Below, piece after piece: positions 1 to 6,074 of a stretch of DNA of 11,461 nucleotides (the stretch's first letter is position 1; each line of letters begins with the position of its first letter). Source of the DNA: Candidatus Hydrogenedentota bacterium (lineage in GTDB: Bacteria > Hydrogenedentota > Hydrogenedentia > Hydrogenedentales > SLHB01); NCBI GenBank assembly GCA_016934125.1, contig JAFGTL010000065.1, positions 1 to 11,461 on the forward strand, read 5' to 3'. The notes beneath the pieces are model-generated. The model ran no database searches, was not told the origin of the DNA, and was given only the letters and a program-made list of their open reading frames with translations. The position numbers and the translations under genes are program-made.

Positions 1-35
1 AAATGTAGTGGAGAAAACAGACCCCAATGCCATCG

Positions 36-47
36 TTTCCTAGGAAA
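36..47. promoter_or_regulatory. 12-bp perfect palindrome near left edge
   Basis: TTTCCTAGGAAA is a perfect inverted repeat in the non-coding left edge, about 90 bases before the candidate ogt promoter. Its surroundings are more A/T-rich than the genes. It could be an operator for a dimeric regulator or chance; nothing in the window identifies a binding protein. Apart from a 10-bp palindrome (GGGCTAGCCC, 80-89), I see nothing else in positions 1-132. Confidence 0.2.
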
Positions 48-132
48 TACCACCTTCACGGGGCGTAACTGCGGAAGATGGGCTAGCCCCCCCCTGCTGC
101 GAGTCAAAGCCCGGGCCCGCGCACAGTAGCCA

Positions 133-161
133 TTGACATGCCGCCACGCCCGTACTAACCT
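133..161 (+). promoter_or_regulatory. candidate sigma70-type promoter for ogt
   Basis: A perfect -35 hexamer TTGACA lies at 133-138. After a 17-nt spacer comes TAACCT at 156-161, matching 3 of 6 bases of TATAAT. A start site near 168 would give a leader of about 50 nt before the ATG at 217. The -35 match and spacing are good and the -10 is weak. The location also argues against an upstream in-frame TTG at 133 being the real start codon of ogt, because that TTG is part of the -35 box. Confidence 0.4.
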
Positions 162-216
162 GCTTATACGGTGCAAACGCGGGTTGCGGCAGCGAGCGCA
201 TGAGGAATGGCTGGCC

Positions 217-705
217 ATGGACGCGGCGAATTTCCGATTCGATCATCCCTTGGGCCCCATCTACGGCTGGTTCACCGCAGACGGCCTGTCCCGGCTGAGG
301 CTGCCCGGCACCACGCCACGCAGACGCCTTGCCCTGCTCCATTCCTCAGCGAACGACCACCGTGTCTGGGCACTCCACGCCGCCCTCGAGCGCTATTTCG
401 CCGGCCTCCGGGAGGACTTCGCTGCCATTCCCATCGACCTCGTCCGGCACACGCCCTTCCGCCAGACGGTGTGGGAAGCCGCGCGCGCCGTGCCCTGGGG
501 CGACACCTCCACCTACGGCGAACTCGCCCGCCGCATCGGCAACCCGAAGGCCGCCCGCGCCGTCGGCCAGGCCTTGGGCGCGAATCCCGTTCCTATTCTC
601 GTTCCGTGCCACCGGTTTCTCGCCGCCGGCGGCGGATTGGGCGGCTTTTCGGCCGGGTTGCATTGGAAACGGGAGCTGTTGCGTGTCGAAGGCCTGCACG
701 CCTGA
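217..705 (+). CDS. ogt: methylated-DNA--[protein]-cysteine S-methyltransferase
   Basis: Suicide DNA-repair protein that moves the alkyl group from O6-alkylguanine (and O4-alkylthymine) in DNA to its own cysteine. The 162 residues match the Ogt/MGMT family length. The C-terminal DNA-binding/catalytic domain runs from about residue 80 to 159. The active-site motif PCHR holds the acceptor Cys131. The expected arginine finger lies in ARAVGQAL (Arg114), with the Asn of GANP (Asn123), Tyr100 and a Glu in RVEG (Glu158). This is therefore an active enzyme by sequence, not a Cys-less ATL protein. The ATG at 217 is chosen because GAGGA sits 10 nt upstream and the family N-terminus fits; the frame stays open back to a TTG at 133, which overlaps a promoter-like element. 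The GH130 gene follows 85 nt later on the same strand and may be co-transcribed. The symbol is used in the family sense. Confidence 0.93.
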   Translation: MDAANFRFDHPLGPIYGWFTADGLSRLRLPGTTPRRRLALLHSSANDHRVWALHAALERYFAGLREDFAAIPIDLVRHTPFRQTVWEAARAVPWGDTSTYGELARRIGNPKAARAVGQALGANPVPILVPCHRFLAAGGGLGGFSAGLHWKRELLRVEGLHA

Positions 706-790
706 ATCGAGCCGCGAGCCCGCCCTGCAGATGCGCAGCGCCGCGCTCGTCAGGCGGGGCCGGTGATCGCCGGCCGGAAAGGGATACGCC

Positions 791-1708
791 ATGAGGCCCG
801 TCTTCGCGCGTTCCGAAAACAACCCCATCATCACCGCCCATGAAATGCCCATCGCCGCCGCGGCCGTCCTCAACCCCGGCGCCACCGAACAAAACGGCGA
901 CACGGTGCTCCTGCTCCGTGTCGAAGATGACGCCGGCTTCTCTGACATCTACGTCGCCCGCAGCGCAGACGGCATCCGCGACTGGCGCATCGAGCCCGAG
1001 CCGATCCTGCGCCACGGCGAGAGCCTCTGGCGGTACGAGGCATGGGGGTGCGAAGACCCCCGCGTCGTGTTCCTGCCCGAGGAACAGCAATGGTATATCA
1101 CCTACACGGCCTACTCGGGCGTCGGCGCCGCCGTCGCCATCGCCCGATCACGCGACCTCAAGACGGCCGAGCGGCTCGGCCTCATCTTCTCCCCGAACAA
1201 CAAAGACGCCGCCCTCTTCCCGCACCGCTTCGCCGGCCGCTGGGCCGTCCTCCACCGCCCCGATGCCGGCGGCGGCGTCGAGAACATCTGGTCGGCCTAC
1301 TCGCCCGATCTCGTCCACTGGGGCGAGCCCCATTGCGTGCTCCACGAAGGCATGGGGCCCGCCTGGGACGCCGAACGCGTCGGCACCGGCCCGCCGCCCG
1401 TGCTCACCGACGAGGGCTGGCTCCTGCTCTACCACGGGGTGAAAGCCTACGGCGGCCAACTCGTGTATCGCGTCGGCGCAGCACTGCTCGACGCCCAGCA
1501 GCCCCACAAACTCGTCGCGCGCTCCCGATTGTGCCTGTTCCAGGCCGAGACGGCCTACGAGAAATCGGGCTTCATCCCCAACGTCGTGTTCCCCACCGGC
1601 CTGCTCCTGCGCCGCGACGAGCTCTGGATGTACTACGGCGCCGCCGACACCTCCATCTGCCTCGCCACGGCCAGACTCCCCGATATCCTCGCCACGTTCA
1701 CGGAATGA
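791..1708 (+). CDS. GH130 family beta-mannoside phosphorylase or hydrolase
   Basis: A 305-residue, five-bladed beta-propeller enzyme of glycoside hydrolase family 130, acting on beta-mannosides either by phosphorolysis or by hydrolysis. Family landmarks appear in order: LNPGA (27-31), WGCEDPR (85-91) with the proposed catalytic Asp89, KDAALFP (138-144), the GTGPPPVLTDEGWLLLYHGV block (198-217), NVVFPTG (264-270) and YYGAAD (281-286). There is no signal peptide, so it is probably cytoplasmic and acts on imported oligosaccharides. The start is supported by GGAAAGGGA six bases upstream. Which GH130 subfamily it belongs to, and so whether it needs phosphate, cannot be read with confidence from motifs alone. 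No glycan transporter or other sugar-degrading gene lies beside it, so the substrate is open. It runs convergent to rho, with only 103 bases between the two stop codons. Confidence 0.88.
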   Translation: MRPVFARSENNPIITAHEMPIAAAAVLNPGATEQNGDTVLLLRVEDDAGFSDIYVARSADGIRDWRIEPEPILRHGESLWRYEAWGCEDPRVVFLPEEQQWYITYTAYSGVGAAVAIARSRDLKTAERLGLIFSPNNKDAALFPHRFAGRWAVLHRPDAGGGVENIWSAYSPDLVHWGEPHCVLHEGMGPAWDAERVGTGPPPVLTDEGWLLLYHGVKAYGGQLVYRVGAALLDAQQPHKLVARSRLCLFQAETAYEKSGFIPNVVFPTGLLLRRDELWMYYGAADTSICLATARLPDILATFTE

Positions 1709-1709
1709 C

Positions 1710-1754
1710 AGAAAAGAGCCCGAGGCACGGCATAAGGGCATGCCCGCCTCGGGC
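1710..1754 (-). terminator. intrinsic terminator downstream of rho
   Basis: A perfect 9-bp inverted repeat (GCCCGAGGC at 1718-1726 and GCCTCGGGC at 1746-1754) encloses a 19-nt loop that itself contains the palindrome GGGCATGCCC. Read on the minus strand, the hairpin is followed at once by TCTTTTCT (1717-1710), a U-rich tract, as expected of a Rho-independent terminator for the rho transcript. Read on the plus strand there is no U-tract, so it would serve the GH130 gene poorly in the intrinsic mode, although the structure may still block that transcript's 3' end from decay. Confidence 0.7.
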
Positions 1755-1760
1755 CTCAAT

Positions 1761-1812
1761 CCAACGCGCCGGCGAAGCCAGCGCGCCCAACGCGCCGACG
1801 AAGCCAGCGCGC
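1761..1812 (-). repeat. tandem 26-bp duplication forming two hairpins after the rho stop
   Basis: Two abutting 26-bp copies (1761-1786 and 1787-1812) differ at one base (G1772 versus A1798). The second copy ends on the last base of the rho stop codon. On the minus strand each copy folds into a 9-bp stem with a UUC loop (1791-1811 and 1765-1785), outer arms CGCGC/GCGCG. The single difference changes a G-U pair to G-C, so both copies stay fully paired on this strand. On the plus strand the same stems would hold one or two C-A mismatches. This suggests a structured 3' untranslated region of rho mRNA placed before the terminator. Confidence 0.6.
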
Positions 1813-3263
1813 TACATCTTCTGCATCATCGCCAGAAATTCGGCGTTGCTCTTCGTCTTCCTGAGCTTGCCGACGAGCAGTTCCGTCGCTTCAGTGACAC
1901 TCAGTGGGCTCAGCACCTTGAGCAGGAGCCAGATCCGCTGGAGTTCCTCGTCCTCGACGAGCAGCTCTTCCTTACGCGTCCGCGACTTCAGCACGTCGAT
2001 GGCCGGGAAGATGCGCTTCTCCATGAGCCGGCGATCCAGGTGGATCTCCATGTTGCCGGTGCCCTTGAATTCCTCGAAGATCACGTCATCCATGCGGCTG
2101 CCCGTCTCGACGAGGGCCGTCGCCAGAATCGTCAGGCTCCCGCCCTCTTCCATGTTGCGCGCCGCACCGAAGAACCGTTTCGGCCGCTGAAGGGCGTTGG
2201 CGTCCACGCCGCCCGAAAGCACCTTGCCGCTGGCCGGCTGAATCGTGTTGTAGGCGCGCGCAAGCCGCGTGATCGAGTCGAGCAGGATCACCACGTCCCG
2301 CTTGTGCTCGACGAGACGCTTCGCCTTCTCGAGCACCATCTCGGCCACCTGCACGTGCCGCTCCGCCGGCTCGTCGAAGGTCGACGCAATCACCTCGCCC
2401 TTCACCGACCGCGCCATGTCCGTCACTTCCTCGGGCCGCTCGTCGATCAGCAGCACGATCACCACCACTTCGGGATGGTTGATCGTGATGCTGTTCGCTA
2501 TCTTCTGCAGCAGCACCGTCTTGCCGGTGAACGGCGCCGCCACCAGCAACCCGCGCTGCCCCTTGCCGATCGGCGCGATCAGATCCATGATGCGCGCTGC
2601 CACCTCTTCCTGCGTCGTCTCAAGCCGCAACCGCTCATCCGGGTGGAGCGGCGTCAGGTTGTCGAACAGGATCCGTTCCCGCGCCGCCTCGGGGCTCTCG
2701 TAGTTGATCGCCTCCACCTTGAGCAACGCGAAGTACCGCTCGCCCTCCTTGGGCGGCCGCACGTGCCCCTGGATCGTGTCCCCGGTGCGCAGGCCGAATT
2801 TCCGGATCTGCGACGGCGACACGTAGATGTCGTCCGGGCCGGGCAGGTACGAATAGTCGCCCGACCGCAGGAAGCCGAAGCCGTCCGGCAGGATCTCGAG
2901 CGTGCCCTCGCCGTACAGCGAGCCCGCCGCCTCGATACGCTGTTGAAGCACCCGGAAAATGAGATCCTGCTTCTTCAGGCCGCTGTATCCCTCAATGTTG
3001 AGCGAGCGGGCCAGTTCCGTCAGTTCCGGCATCGTCATCCGCTTCAGATCGCCGATGGCGATCTCGGGGCCCGACGGCTCCGGGATGTCCTCAGCCTGGG
3101 CGTCCATCTCCGCCACATCCACCACCGGCCCGTTCGGCTTCTCACGCCGGTTGTGGTTCCGATGCGGCCGGCCACCACGATTGCCGCTGTTGGGACTGTT
3201 GCGTTTCGGGCTTCTGCCCCGCCCCTTCGAGGGGCTCTTCCCGCTGGTACCTTGCTCCGTCAT
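1812..3263 (-). CDS. rho: transcription termination factor Rho
   Basis: Hexameric RNA-dependent ATPase/helicase that ends transcription; 483 residues against 419 in E. coli. In order: a basic, Gly/Asn/Arg-rich tail (9-42) and acidic linker (to 70); the N-terminal helical bundle (about 71-112); the cold-shock RNA-binding domain with GFGFLR (128-133) and ERYFALLKV (175-183); and the ATPase domain. The Walker A reads AAPFTGKT (242-249), with Phe245 where Lys or Arg is usual. Glu275 (LLIDERPEE) is the catalytic Glu and Asp329 (VVILLDS) the Walker B. The Q-loop is SGKVLSGG and the R-loop Lys400 lies in EFKGTGN. The RNA- and ATP-handling residues are otherwise intact. The start is supported by AAAGGA eight bases upstream. 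It lies 96 nt after polA and probably shares its transcript; an internal polA promoter could also feed it. It is followed by tandem hairpins and an intrinsic terminator. Confidence 0.98.
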   Translation of the reverse strand: MTEQGTSGKSPSKGRGRSPKRNSPNSGNRGGRPHRNHNRREKPNGPVVDVAEMDAQAEDIPEPSGPEIAIGDLKRMTMPELTELARSLNIEGYSGLKKQDLIFRVLQQRIEAAGSLYGEGTLEILPDGFGFLRSGDYSYLPGPDDIYVSPSQIRKFGLRTGDTIQGHVRPPKEGERYFALLKVEAINYESPEAARERILFDNLTPLHPDERLRLETTQEEVAARIMDLIAPIGKGQRGLLVAAPFTGKTVLLQKIANSITINHPEVVVIVLLIDERPEEVTDMARSVKGEVIASTFDEPAERHVQVAEMVLEKAKRLVEHKRDVVILLDSITRLARAYNTIQPASGKVLSGGVDANALQRPKRFFGAARNMEEGGSLTILATALVETGSRMDDVIFEEFKGTGNMEIHLDRRLMEKRIFPAIDVLKSRTRKEELLVEDEELQRIWLLLKVLSPLSVTEATELLVGKLRKTKSNAEFLAMMQKM

Positions 3264-3341
3264 TCAGATGGTCCTTTCACGTGTCCGGGAGGCGACTACC
3301 GCCTGCCCGCGCGGCCCACCCTTCGGCGGCCGCCGTCTCGA

Positions 3342-3360
3342 GGCCGGTTGCATGCCGGCC
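3342..3360 (-). other. hairpin at the polA stop in the polA-rho gap
   Basis: GGCCGG (3342-3347) and CCGGCC (3355-3360) form a perfect 6-bp stem with a 7-nt loop that begins inside the polA stop codon on the minus strand. No U-tract follows, so it is not a standard intrinsic terminator. The rest of the 96-nt gap is G/C-rich with short palindromes (GGCGGCCGCC at 3325-3334) and the rho ribosome-binding site. It could modulate polA-to-rho read-through or be incidental. Confidence 0.3.
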
Positions 3361-6074
3361 TAGTGAATCTCCGCCCAGTGATTTCCAATACCCGCGTCCA
3401 CCTTCAGCGGTACATCCAGTGGAATCGCTTCTTCCATGATCGCCTTCATCGTCGCCGCGACTTCTTCGGCCCGCACCGCGGGCGCCTCAACCAGCAACTC
3501 GTCGTGCACCTGCAGCAACAAACGCGCCGACTCATCCGCATCATCGAGCGCCCGATCCAGCCGGATCATCGCCAGCTTGATCACGTCGGCCGCACTCCCT
3601 TGCACGGGCGTGTTGATCGCCACCCGTTCAGCCGCCCGCCGCGCATTCACGTTGCTCGCATTCAACTCCGGCACATACCGCCGCCGATTCAACAGCGTCG
3701 TCACATAGCCGTCACGTTTCGCCCGCTCGATCGTCTCATCCAGAAACCGCCGCACCCCGGGGTACTGCGCGAAGTACTGCTCGATGAACCGCGCCGCCGC
3801 CTGCTGCGAGATCCGCAGGTTCCGCGCAAGCCCGAACGCGCTGATTCCGTATACCACGCCGAAATTCACCGCCTTGGCCTGACGCCGCATCTCGCTGCTC
3901 ACCGTTTCCGGCAACACCCCGAACACCCGCGCGGCCGTGTCCTGGTGAATGTCGGCGTCCTGGTGGAACGCTTCCGTAAGCGCCTCGTCGCCCGATAGAT
4001 GGGCCAGAATACGCAATTCAATTTGCGAATAGTCCGCCGAGATCAGCTTGCGATCCGGGCTGCCGGGCACAAAGCCCTGCCGGATCCGGCGCCCGATATC
4101 CGTGCGAACCGGTATGTTCTGCAGGTTCGGATCGCTGCTCGACAGCCGCCCCGTCGCGGCGACCGCCTGGTTGAACGACGTGTGGATACGCCCTGTCGTC
4201 GGATTCACCAACTTCGGAAGCGCGTCAACGTACGTTCCCCGCAGCTTCTCCAAGCTCCGGTATTCCAGGATCAACTCCGGAAGAGGATGCTGGACAGCCA
4301 ACTGCTCCAGAACCTCCACATCCGTCGAATACCCGGTTTTCGTCCGCCGAACGGGTTTCAGGCCCAGCTTGCCGAACAGGATCTCCTGAAGCTGTTTCGG
4401 TGAGTTGATCTGAAACGGCTCCCCCGCCGTCTCGAAGATCTGCGCTGTCAGCGCTTCAACCCGCCCTTCAATTTCCTCCCTCAACTCGCGGAAGACATCC
4501 AGATCGATCGCGACCCCCGCCTGCTCCATCCGCGCCAACACCCCGATCAGCGGCAATTCCACCTCGCGGTACAGCGCGTCCAGTCCGTGGTCGCGCAGCA
4601 GCGGCTCGAACACCTCCGCCAGCCGCCACGCAATGTCCGCGTCCTCACAGGCGTACGTGCATGCCTTCTCGACGGGGACAGTGTCGAAGGTAACCGCTTT
4701 TGCCCCGGTTCCGATCAGATCGGAGATGGGGATGAGCTTGCGCTTGAGGTAGTGCAGACTAACGTCATTAAGATTATGCCTTACTCGCGACGGGTCTGTC
4801 AAATAGGAACATACCATGGTATCCAGGCCGATTCCAGCCAGCCGGACCCCGGCCCGCTCCAGCACCACGAGATCATACTTGATGTTGTGCCCGATCTTCT
4901 CGATTTCCGCGTCCTCGAACAAAGGCCGAACCGCCTCAAGCACTTGATCTAGCGGGAGTTGCGTCGGCTGCGCGTCCCCCGCCCCCGACTCCCCGAGCAG
5001 GTCGTCCGATCCCGCCGTATGGCCCACCGGAACGTAGTAGCCCGTGCCCGCGCGGCAACTCATCGAGATCCCCACAAGATCCGCCTGCATCGGATCGGTG
5101 GACGTCGTCTCCGTATCCACGGCAAACCGGCCCGCGGCCCGCATCTCCGCCAGCGCCCTATCCAGAACCGCGCGATCCACCACCAGCACGTACTCGGTAT
5201 CCTCCGCGGCCGCGGCGTCCGGCGCAAACTCCTCCAACAGCGACTGGAACTCCAGTTCGCTGAACACGTCCGCCACCTTCTCCCGATCAAAGGCTTGACG
5301 CCGGCACGCGTCCAGCGGGAGCGCCACGTCCACCTCCCGATCGATCGTCACCAGCTCCCGGCTCAGGAACGCCATCGCCTTGTCCGTTTCGAGCCGCTCG
5401 CGCTGCTTGCCCTTCAACTCGTCCAGGTGCTCATACACCCCCTCGAGCGAGCCGTATCGCTCCAGGAGCCCCCGGGCCGTCTTCTCGCCGATGCCGCGCA
5501 CCCCCGGCACATTGTCCGAGGTATCCCCCATGAGCCCGAGCGCGTCCGGCACCCGCTCCGGCGCCGTCCCGAACCGCTCCCGCACCTCCTCCTCGCCGAA
5601 CCACGTGCCATTGGCCCCCTTGTTCGGATCGAACCCCCTCACGTGCTCCGTGATCAACTGCAGGAGATCCTTGTCCCCCGTCACGAGCACCGCGTCCATC
5701 CCGGCCTCCTCGGCGCGCCGGGCCAGCGTGCCCATCACATCATCCGCCTCGACCCCCGCCACGCGAACCAGCGGGATGTTGAACGCCTCGACGACACGAT
5801 CGATCAGGGGCAACTGCGAGATGAGATCATCCGGCGTGGCCGCCCGCGTGGCCTTGTATTCGGGATACTTCTCGTGCCGGAACGTCTTGCCCGGGGCGTC
5901 AAACACCACCGCCACGTGGCTCGGCTCGTGCTCGCGCAGGATCTTGAGCAGGATCCGGGCAAATCCGAACACCGCATTCGTCGGCTGGCCCATCGAATTC
6001 GTCAGGTTGCGGATGGCAAAGAAGGAGCGGTAGGCGAATGCGCTTCCATCGATGAGAAACAGCCGATCAGCCAC
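3360..6074 (-). CDS. polA: DNA polymerase I
   Basis: Replaces RNA primers and fills repair gaps; 904 residues, three domains. The 5'-3' flap/exonuclease starts at the N-terminus (LFLIDGSAFAYRSFF) with the acidic EADD and TGDKD motifs and a helix-hairpin-helix (GIGEKTA). The 3'-5' proofreading domain is intact, unlike many bacterial PolI: Exo I DTE (320-322), Exo II GHNIKYD (395-401), Exo III YACED (Tyr474, Asp478). The polymerase has motif A DYSQIELR (Asp681), motif B with Lys734, Phe738 and Tyr742, and motif C VHDE (His857-Asp858-Glu859). Phe738 is the position that excludes ribose-modified terminators in E. coli PolI. The GTG at 6074 is chosen because AAAAGGGGG lies six bases upstream and the family N-terminus follows directly; an in-frame ATG at 6119 would add 15 residues inside lpxB. 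It overlaps the lpxB end by 8 bases, suggesting translational coupling. An odd A/T-rich patch lies at 4761-4820. Confidence 0.97.
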   Translation of the reverse strand: MADRLFLIDGSAFAYRSFFAIRNLTNSMGQPTNAVFGFARILLKILREHEPSHVAVVFDAPGKTFRHEKYPEYKATRAATPDDLISQLPLIDRVVEAFNIPLVRVAGVEADDVMGTLARRAEEAGMDAVLVTGDKDLLQLITEHVRGFDPNKGANGTWFGEEEVRERFGTAPERVPDALGLMGDTSDNVPGVRGIGEKTARGLLERYGSLEGVYEHLDELKGKQRERLETDKAMAFLSRELVTIDREVDVALPLDACRRQAFDREKVADVFSELEFQSLLEEFAPDAAAAEDTEYVLVVDRAVLDRALAEMRAAGRFAVDTETTSTDPMQADLVGISMSCRAGTGYYVPVGHTAGSDDLLGESGAGDAQPTQLPLDQVLEAVRPLFEDAEIEKIGHNIKYDLVVLERAGVRLAGIGLDTMVCSYLTDPSRVRHNLNDVSLHYLKRKLIPISDLIGTGAKAVTFDTVPVEKACTYACEDADIAWRLAEVFEPLLRDHGLDALYREVELPLIGVLARMEQAGVAIDLDVFRELREEIEGRVEALTAQIFETAGEPFQINSPKQLQEILFGKLGLKPVRRTKTGYSTDVEVLEQLAVQHPLPELILEYRSLEKLRGTYVDALPKLVNPTTGRIHTSFNQAVAATGRLSSSDPNLQNIPVRTDIGRRIRQGFVPGSPDRKLISADYSQIELRILAHLSGDEALTEAFHQDADIHQDTAARVFGVLPETVSSEMRRQAKAVNFGVVYGISAFGLARNLRISQQAAARFIEQYFAQYPGVRRFLDETIERAKRDGYVTTLLNRRRYVPELNASNVNARRAAERVAINTPVQGSAADVIKLAMIRLDRALDDADESARLLLQVHDELLVEAPAVRAEEVAATMKAIMEEAIPLDVPLKVDAGIGNHWAEIH
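4773..4802 (-). promoter_or_regulatory. near-consensus promoter inside polA
   Basis: On the minus strand, TTGACA (4802-4797, 6 of 6) is followed by an 18-nt spacer and CATAAT (4778-4773, 5 of 6). It sits inside the polA reading frame at about codons 426-435, in a 60-base stretch (4761-4820) with only 26 G/C bases and with codons such as AGG, AAT, CTT, GTT and AGT that are rare elsewhere in this gene. Transcripts from here would cover the polymerase domain of polA and rho. No convincing ribosome-binding site for a shortened PolA was found nearby. Confidence 0.4.
4811..4822. promoter_or_regulatory. 12-bp palindrome next to the internal polA promoter
   Basis: ATACCATGGTAT is a perfect inverted repeat lying 8 bases upstream of the internal -35 box, where an activator or repressor dimer could bind. 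It encodes part of a conserved polA segment (DTMV), so the palindrome could also be a by-product of coding. Confidence 0.25.

Noticed and set aside
133..216. TTG at 133 as start of the alkyltransferase
   Set aside because: The extra 28 residues do not fit the family, and the TTG is part of a TTGACA promoter element; ATG 217 has a ribosome-binding site.
40..342. A 100-codon minus-strand open frame at the left edge
   Set aside because: It overlaps ogt in antisense, shows no family similarity and has no ribosome-binding site.
1740..3998. A 752-codon open frame on the plus strand opposite rho and polA
   Set aside because: It is antisense to two clearly conserved genes. Its translation is Arg/His/Pro-rich with no family motif, as expected when G/C-rich codon bias removes stop codons opposite real genes.
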